Below, piece by piece: positions 59,701 to 64,000 of a stretch of DNA of 64,000 nt. Both the position numbers and the translations under genes were made by a program. The notes beneath the pieces were generated by a model. It saw nothing but the letters and a program-made list of their open reading frames with translations. It was not told where the DNA came from and did not search any database. Source of the DNA: Rhodotorula mucilaginosa (Eukaryota > Basidiomycota > Microbotryomycetes > Sporidiobolales > Sporidiobolaceae); NCBI GenBank assembly GCA_034406715.1, contig CP137868.1, forward strand, positions 620,001-684,000. The letters run 5' to 3'. How positions within the stretch are numbered: the stretch's first letter is position 1; every line of letters starts with the position of its first letter.

Positions 59701-62700
59701 CAGATCGCGGAACGGGTCCTCCTCCTCTTCCGTCGCTGACGCCTCGGCGAGGTCGATCCCGTGTCCAGGTTGCGAGGAGCCGCCTGAGAGGTGCGAGCAC
59801 CGCGTCCGGATCCAACGACCTTGCTCCGCGTCAAAGACGAGGCCCTTGTCGCGCGCAGAAGATCCAGCCGAGGCGAGCAATCGTTGCGTCGTGCTCGATT
59901 GCGGATGCAGATGCGTCAGAGCTGTGTTCTTCTCAGGTTGGGCCTTGGCGGATGGCGTAGCGACAACGGCGGAGGGAGATGACGATGGCTCCAGGCTGGC
60001 GACGTCGGTCGATCGAGGTTTCCGCATCTGGCTGACCGGCGTCTGCGCGAATTGCCGCCGGCCATACGAGCCCTTTCGCTGTTCGTTCAGAGACGAAGGA
60101 AGACCATGCGAGAGGGAAGGCGAGGGAGGGGCAGACGAGCCGAGGGCGGATCGGATCGAGGCAGACGCGGCTGCGGCGAGCTTGGGAAGGGTCGGAGGCG
60201 AGACGGAGCTCTCGTGCAAGCCAGACGCTCCCAGAGGAGGGGGTCGAGGGCCACTGATTCGCAGCATAGATCGCGCAGATGGCGAGTCGTGAAGGTGCTG
60301 CGGGACGTTCGACAATCAGCGACGCGTGATTAGCCCCGACGGGTCAAGTAAACGGTAACTTACGGCGTTCTCCTCCCTTCGGACCCGATCCATGATTCGC
60401 TCCGTCTCGAGATAGGCATCGCGTCGCCTCCGACTCAGCGGCGGCCTCCGAGTCGCACTGACCGATCCCGAACTCTTGCGGCTTGAACTTGTGCGCCTCC
60501 TCGTGACGGCATCGATGATCGAACGGTTGTTCTCTCCTTCTTCTTCTTCTGCTGCCTTCTCGGTGTCGTATTGCCGTTCGCCTCCTCCAGGACTCTCTTC
60601 GATCCTCTCGAGCGCCACGCGCGGACTGAGCCGGATCCGCTTCGAGCTGCGCTTCTCGCCTTCCTCGCCCAGGAAGCCCTCGTCGCTCGTCTCGGCGAGT
60701 TCGGTCCCTTCAGAAGGAAGCTGCGCATCCGAGCTCGACAGCATATCTGGATGCGGCGGTGCGGATGTACTGGTATCGAGGGTATCGATCTCGTCGACGA
60801 GGGCAGCGAGGTGCGATCGCGTCACCGTGTCGTGAATCGGTTGGAAGAGTTTGAACGGCGAAGGCGGGGGAGCGGTCGTAGCGTGGGATGGTGCAGCCGG
60901 GAGAGGGACTCGCGCGGGTGAGCGCGGCGCGGACAAGGTATGCTGCTCGACTTCTTGGGGAGGAGTCGCAGTGCGAGGAGATGACGAGATCAAGGCGCGT
61001 TCTTGCTGCTGCTGCTGCTGATGTGGCGGCGCGGCCGGGGAGAGGTACGAGTCGGCGTGCACCTTGTCACCCGCAGCCGGCTCGGTGTCGGTCTCGCGCT
61101 CGTCTTCGCCTTCGTCTTCGTCTTCATCGCTGCTCCACCCCATTCCAGGTTTGCTCTCTCCGAGCAAGAGTCCGCCGTCCATACCTCCAGACCGAACCTC
61201 CTCCTCGTCATCGTCGTCGGTACTCGAACGATCCTCCTCGTCGGTCGTCGTCGTCGCTCCTGATGCGTTATCTCCCAGGTGCACAGCAGGCATCGCTCCT
61301 CCGCCAAAGTGCTGCTCGTCGTCGTCGTCATCGTCGTCGCTGCTCTCAGTCTCGGATGCCGCCGCAGAAGCGTGCACCGGTCCAGGTCCTCGAAGCGGCG
61401 TTGCCACCGCACCGGCAGTAGTAGCAGCGGCGTGCGGAGGAGCAGGCGGTCCCGCCTGATCCCTCGGCGGCAACGACCTCTTGAGGAAACGTTCCCTCTT
61501 ACCGACTGCAGCAGCTCCAGTCGGACTTGAGGCCGGCGGTGCGCCCTGCAGTCGAGGAGTCGCAAGTTGTGGCAGCCGCGCTACCGGAGTCGCCTCGTTC
61601 TCATCTTGGCGCGCATGGTCGTCGTGGTCAGGTGGAGCTGTCTCCTTTGAAGGCGGAGAGAGGAGCTCCTCGCGATGTTTCCAGCTCGTACGGAGGGCGG
61701 GGTCGGGAGCGGAAAAGGTGAAAGCCGAGAGGGAAGGAGCGGGTCGAGTCGATTTCGGAAGCGGAGTCGCGTCGTTCTCTGCCCGGACGACGATTGTCAG
61801 TCAGTTTTTTCGCCGCTCCTTACACAGCGCGCAGCAAGAGTAGGGGCATGAGTAATCACCCACCCTGTGGAGGACTCGGAGGTTGAAACAATCCGAGAAG
61901 ACCTTTCGGCTGAGGCGAACTCGCCGCTCCGACCAGTGCCGTTTCAGCTTCCGTCGGTTCCGCGAACAAGCCGCCGTTCGGCCCCTTCAGAGCGCGAACA
62001 GCTGCTTGCAGTTGCTCGTTGTCTCCTCTTCCGGCGGCGGCTGATCCGCGGTCGATGACTGAAGTGACGACGAGGCTGTTACTGCCTGCGGACGACGACG
62101 AGTGGTCGACCGCCGCCTCCTCTTCCACCTCGTGTGTGAGACCCGCACCGGTTAGTTCTCCCATTGCCGAAGTTGTCAACGCAGAGGCGATGCTCATGTC
62201 GCGCGTGTGCTCGTCCGCGCCCTCTTCCTGGTCGGCGGCGAAGGCGGTCGTCGAGACGACCGAAGTCGACGGCGACGACGCGGCGGTGAAGCCGTGCCTG
62301 AGTGAGCTCGGCACGCGCGGTTGACTCTGCCACGGGAACCGGTTCGGCGCGGGCGTCTCGGGCTCGCCTGCGGGAGAGACGCGGGCTGGTTGCCGAGGCG
62401 CGAGAAAGGTCGTTGAACCTTCGGCGGTCGCTTGCCCAGCACTCGAATCGCGCTCCTCCTCCTCGTCGTCGTCATCTTGTATGAAGGATAGCAAAGTTGC
62501 TTCCTCCTCCCGAGGCGGCGGCGATTGCGGGTTCGTCGAGAGCCAGTCGTGTCCGAGTTCGTCGGTCAACCATTCCGGCAGCGGGTTGGACGGCAGGCCT
62601 CCCTCTCTCATGGTGCTGTGAGTCGGCGGTGCGGTCCCCGCTCCTCTTGACGGCGTGTCGAGTTCTCCGAGCCCTGCCAAGTCTTCGAGAAAGTCGAGCG

Positions 62701-62812
62701 AGGGCGGCGGCGGCGTTGCGGGCGAGAGGGACGACGCGCCGCCGAGGGACCCGCTCGACGAGTCGGGCGAGTCGAAGCGCGTAGCCGGTGAGAGCAGCAG
62801 GGCATGCGCCAT
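56778..62812 (-). CDS. NUD1: Nud1/Cdc11-type spindle-pole scaffold with leucine-rich repeats
   Basis: Nud1/Cdc11 anchors the mitotic-exit/septation-initiation cascade at the spindle pole body. The start ATG at 62812 opens MAHALLLSPATRF. Early on lies NPLPEWLTDELGHDWL, a Trp-containing motif as in the Cdc11 N-terminus. More than 1,100 mostly disordered, acidic/Ser-rich residues follow over three large exons (introns near 61858-61785 and 60363-60300). A strand-rich block FLTECSFGVSHDRLLQYIT, with NWEDLRSIDLSGKKAESV, introduces the leucine-rich repeats. Repeats are recognisable as LERLDISNNQLESVRHL, LRELKADNNRISNLDGL, LETLHLARNRISNI, VKRLYLSGNPL and VRVLNLNHNFLTDL, with small introns between them. 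The capping region MNPLTLAFYPP is highly typical of this family. The end has YRAVLLQSVPALSRLDGIDV. It is divergent to ALG11. Confidence 0.85.
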
Positions 62813-63039
62813 TCTCTCTCGAGCGCTCGCTAGTCAGCCTCTGTGCTTGTAATCTGATTGTGTAGAGGTTGTTGTTGTTCGCTGAAAAGTGCGCGCTTCC
62901 GGTTCCGCGTTGAATTCGCTGCACGTGCCCTCAATTCGCTCGCGCACCTCGTCATCAGCCAGGCAGTTGAATCGAGTGAATTGACGTGTGGAGCATGCTG
63001 TAGAGTGGGCCGAAAGCTTGACACCACCCAGCACACGGA
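62813..63039. promoter_or_regulatory. Divergent promoter, NUD1/ALG11
   Basis: A 227-bp intergenic region between divergent starts, AT-richer than the genes. No factor site was assigned. Confidence 0.4.
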
Positions 63040-64000
63040 ATGGCTGGCACGCTCGTCTCTGCGCTCCTCGGCTCCCTTTTCGCGCTCTTGCTCACCGTCC
63101 TCGCCGTCCGCTCGGCCGTAGCTGCGCGGCGAAGACAACAACGACGCGCGTTGCTCGCTCGCCGTCCGGACAAGACACAGACAATCGGTTTCTTCCATCC
63201 GTACTGGTCAGTCTCTGTCCCCGCTCAACACCCGAGGTATGTGAAGGTTGACCCGGTTCGCGGCTGCAGCAACGCAGGAGGCGGCGGCGAACGAGTGCTA
63301 TGGACGGCGATCGCATGCATGCAACGCGAATATGCTGCTACCGACACGCTGTTCGTCGTCTATACCGGAGACGTAGGTCCGGGGAAAGCCTCGAAAGACC
63401 AAGTACTCGCAAAGGCAGAGGTGCGTTCCCGTCCCGCATCGCGCCTGACCCAAGCGCAGCCGGTATGGTATGGCGCCTTGACTCGCCATATGATCCTCTG
63501 ACCATCTGCATCCCGCGGCCTCCTCTCTGTATTACCTCCAGGCTCGCTTTGGGATCAAGATCGCCGCCTCGACGATCGAGTTTGTTCCGCTACGACACCG
63601 CTGGCTCGTCGAAGACTCGACCTGGCCGCGTCTGACCCTCCTCGGCCAGAGTCTCGGCAGCGTCCTCCTCGCGCTCGAGGGTCTCTTCAGCGCAGACGGA
63701 CTCGTCCCCGATTACTGGATCGGTATGTCCAAGCGGTTCCTTCCCTTCTCGCCACTAAGGCCTCACAAGAAACGTTTTCGAGTGAGCCTGACCGAGGTTT
63801 GCTTTCCCTTATATAGACACGATGGGATATGCTTTCACGTATCCGCTGGTCAAATTCCTGTGCCGGGTTCCCGTTGCAAGCTACACTCACTATCCGACCA
63901 TCAGGTGCGTGCACTTTAAAACTCTTTTTTGGACGGTTCCTTGCGCAACTCCATGCTCTCTCGATGTCGACGGTGCGATAACGGGCTGACGTATACCTGG
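63040..64000 (+). CDS. ALG11: GDP-Man:dolichol-PP-oligosaccharide alpha-1,2-mannosyltransferase, 5' part
   Basis: ALG11 adds the fourth and fifth mannoses to the lipid-linked oligosaccharide on the cytosolic ER face. The start ATG at 63040 opens an N-terminal membrane anchor ([20 protein letters not shown]). After a basic stretch, TIGFFHPY joins over an intron (GTCAGT at about 63209, ends at 63270) to [15 protein letters not shown], the hallmark nucleotide-binding start of ALG11. The next exons give [20 protein letters not shown] and [23 protein letters not shown] (ASTIEFVPL core), then [21 protein letters not shown] and [10 protein letters not shown]. The last intron begins with GTGCGT after 63904. 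No AG occurs from there to the window end, so the next exon lies outside. A CTGAC branch point is at 63982. Confidence 0.93.

Overview
The window looks like a chromosomal segment of a GC-rich basidiomycete fungus, most likely a red yeast of the Pucciniomycotina (Rhodotorula/Sporobolomyces type). Genes are close together and rich in short introns of about 50-110 nt. Most introns have GTGAGT/GTGCGT/GTATGT 5' sites, a CTGAC or CTAAC branch point and a CAG 3' site. The protein families are typical of fungi, and many proteins carry long low-complexity tails. Nothing bacterial or viral was seen. The genus is inference.

Left part (1-25.6 kb). In order: the 3' end of an LDB17/SPIN90 actin-patch gene, a CCDC47-type ER insertion factor, COP9 signalosome subunit 4, a HAC1/XBP1-type bZIP gene, a THEM6-like hotdog protein, an amino-acid permease, PEX5 (minus), UTP6 (plus), a second HAC1-type gene (minus) and phosphoglucomutase (minus). 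The two HAC1 genes lie in the arms of a 2.2-kb inverted duplication (6661-8880 and 20305-22528) around an 11.4-kb single-copy spacer. In both copies the C-terminal coding block is in a different frame from the bZIP block, so expression needs an extra splicing step. That is what an Ire1-spliced unfolded-protein-response factor would show.

Middle (25.7-38.7 kb). A single-exon Ser/Thr kinase gene whose domain is split by very large inserts, a Mediator MED1-like subunit, a DUF202 membrane protein and the Pol I factor RRN7.

Gene-poor island (38.7-44.4 kb). About 5.6 kb of visibly less GC-rich sequence without a recognisable intact protein gene. It holds two identical intron-bearing tRNA-Ala(CGC) genes in opposite orientation, a purine tract and one broken cysteine-rich coding remnant. 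At its right edge is a CipC/DUF3759 gene split into five small exons.

Right part (45.8-64 kb). A fungal membrane protein ending in a PPxY motif, vacuolar aspartic protease PEP4, a MED11-like Mediator subunit, a CTK1/CDK12-type kinase with an Arg/Ser- and Arg/Asp-rich N-terminus, a NUD1/Cdc11-type spindle-pole scaffold and the 5' part of ALG11.

The genes are functionally mixed, as is normal for a fungal chromosome. There is a loose secretory-stress theme (HAC1 x2, CCDC47, ALG11, PEP4) and a transcription theme (MED1, MED11, CTK1, RRN7), but no sign of an operon or biosynthetic cluster. Exon borders were placed by eye from splice signals and reading frame.
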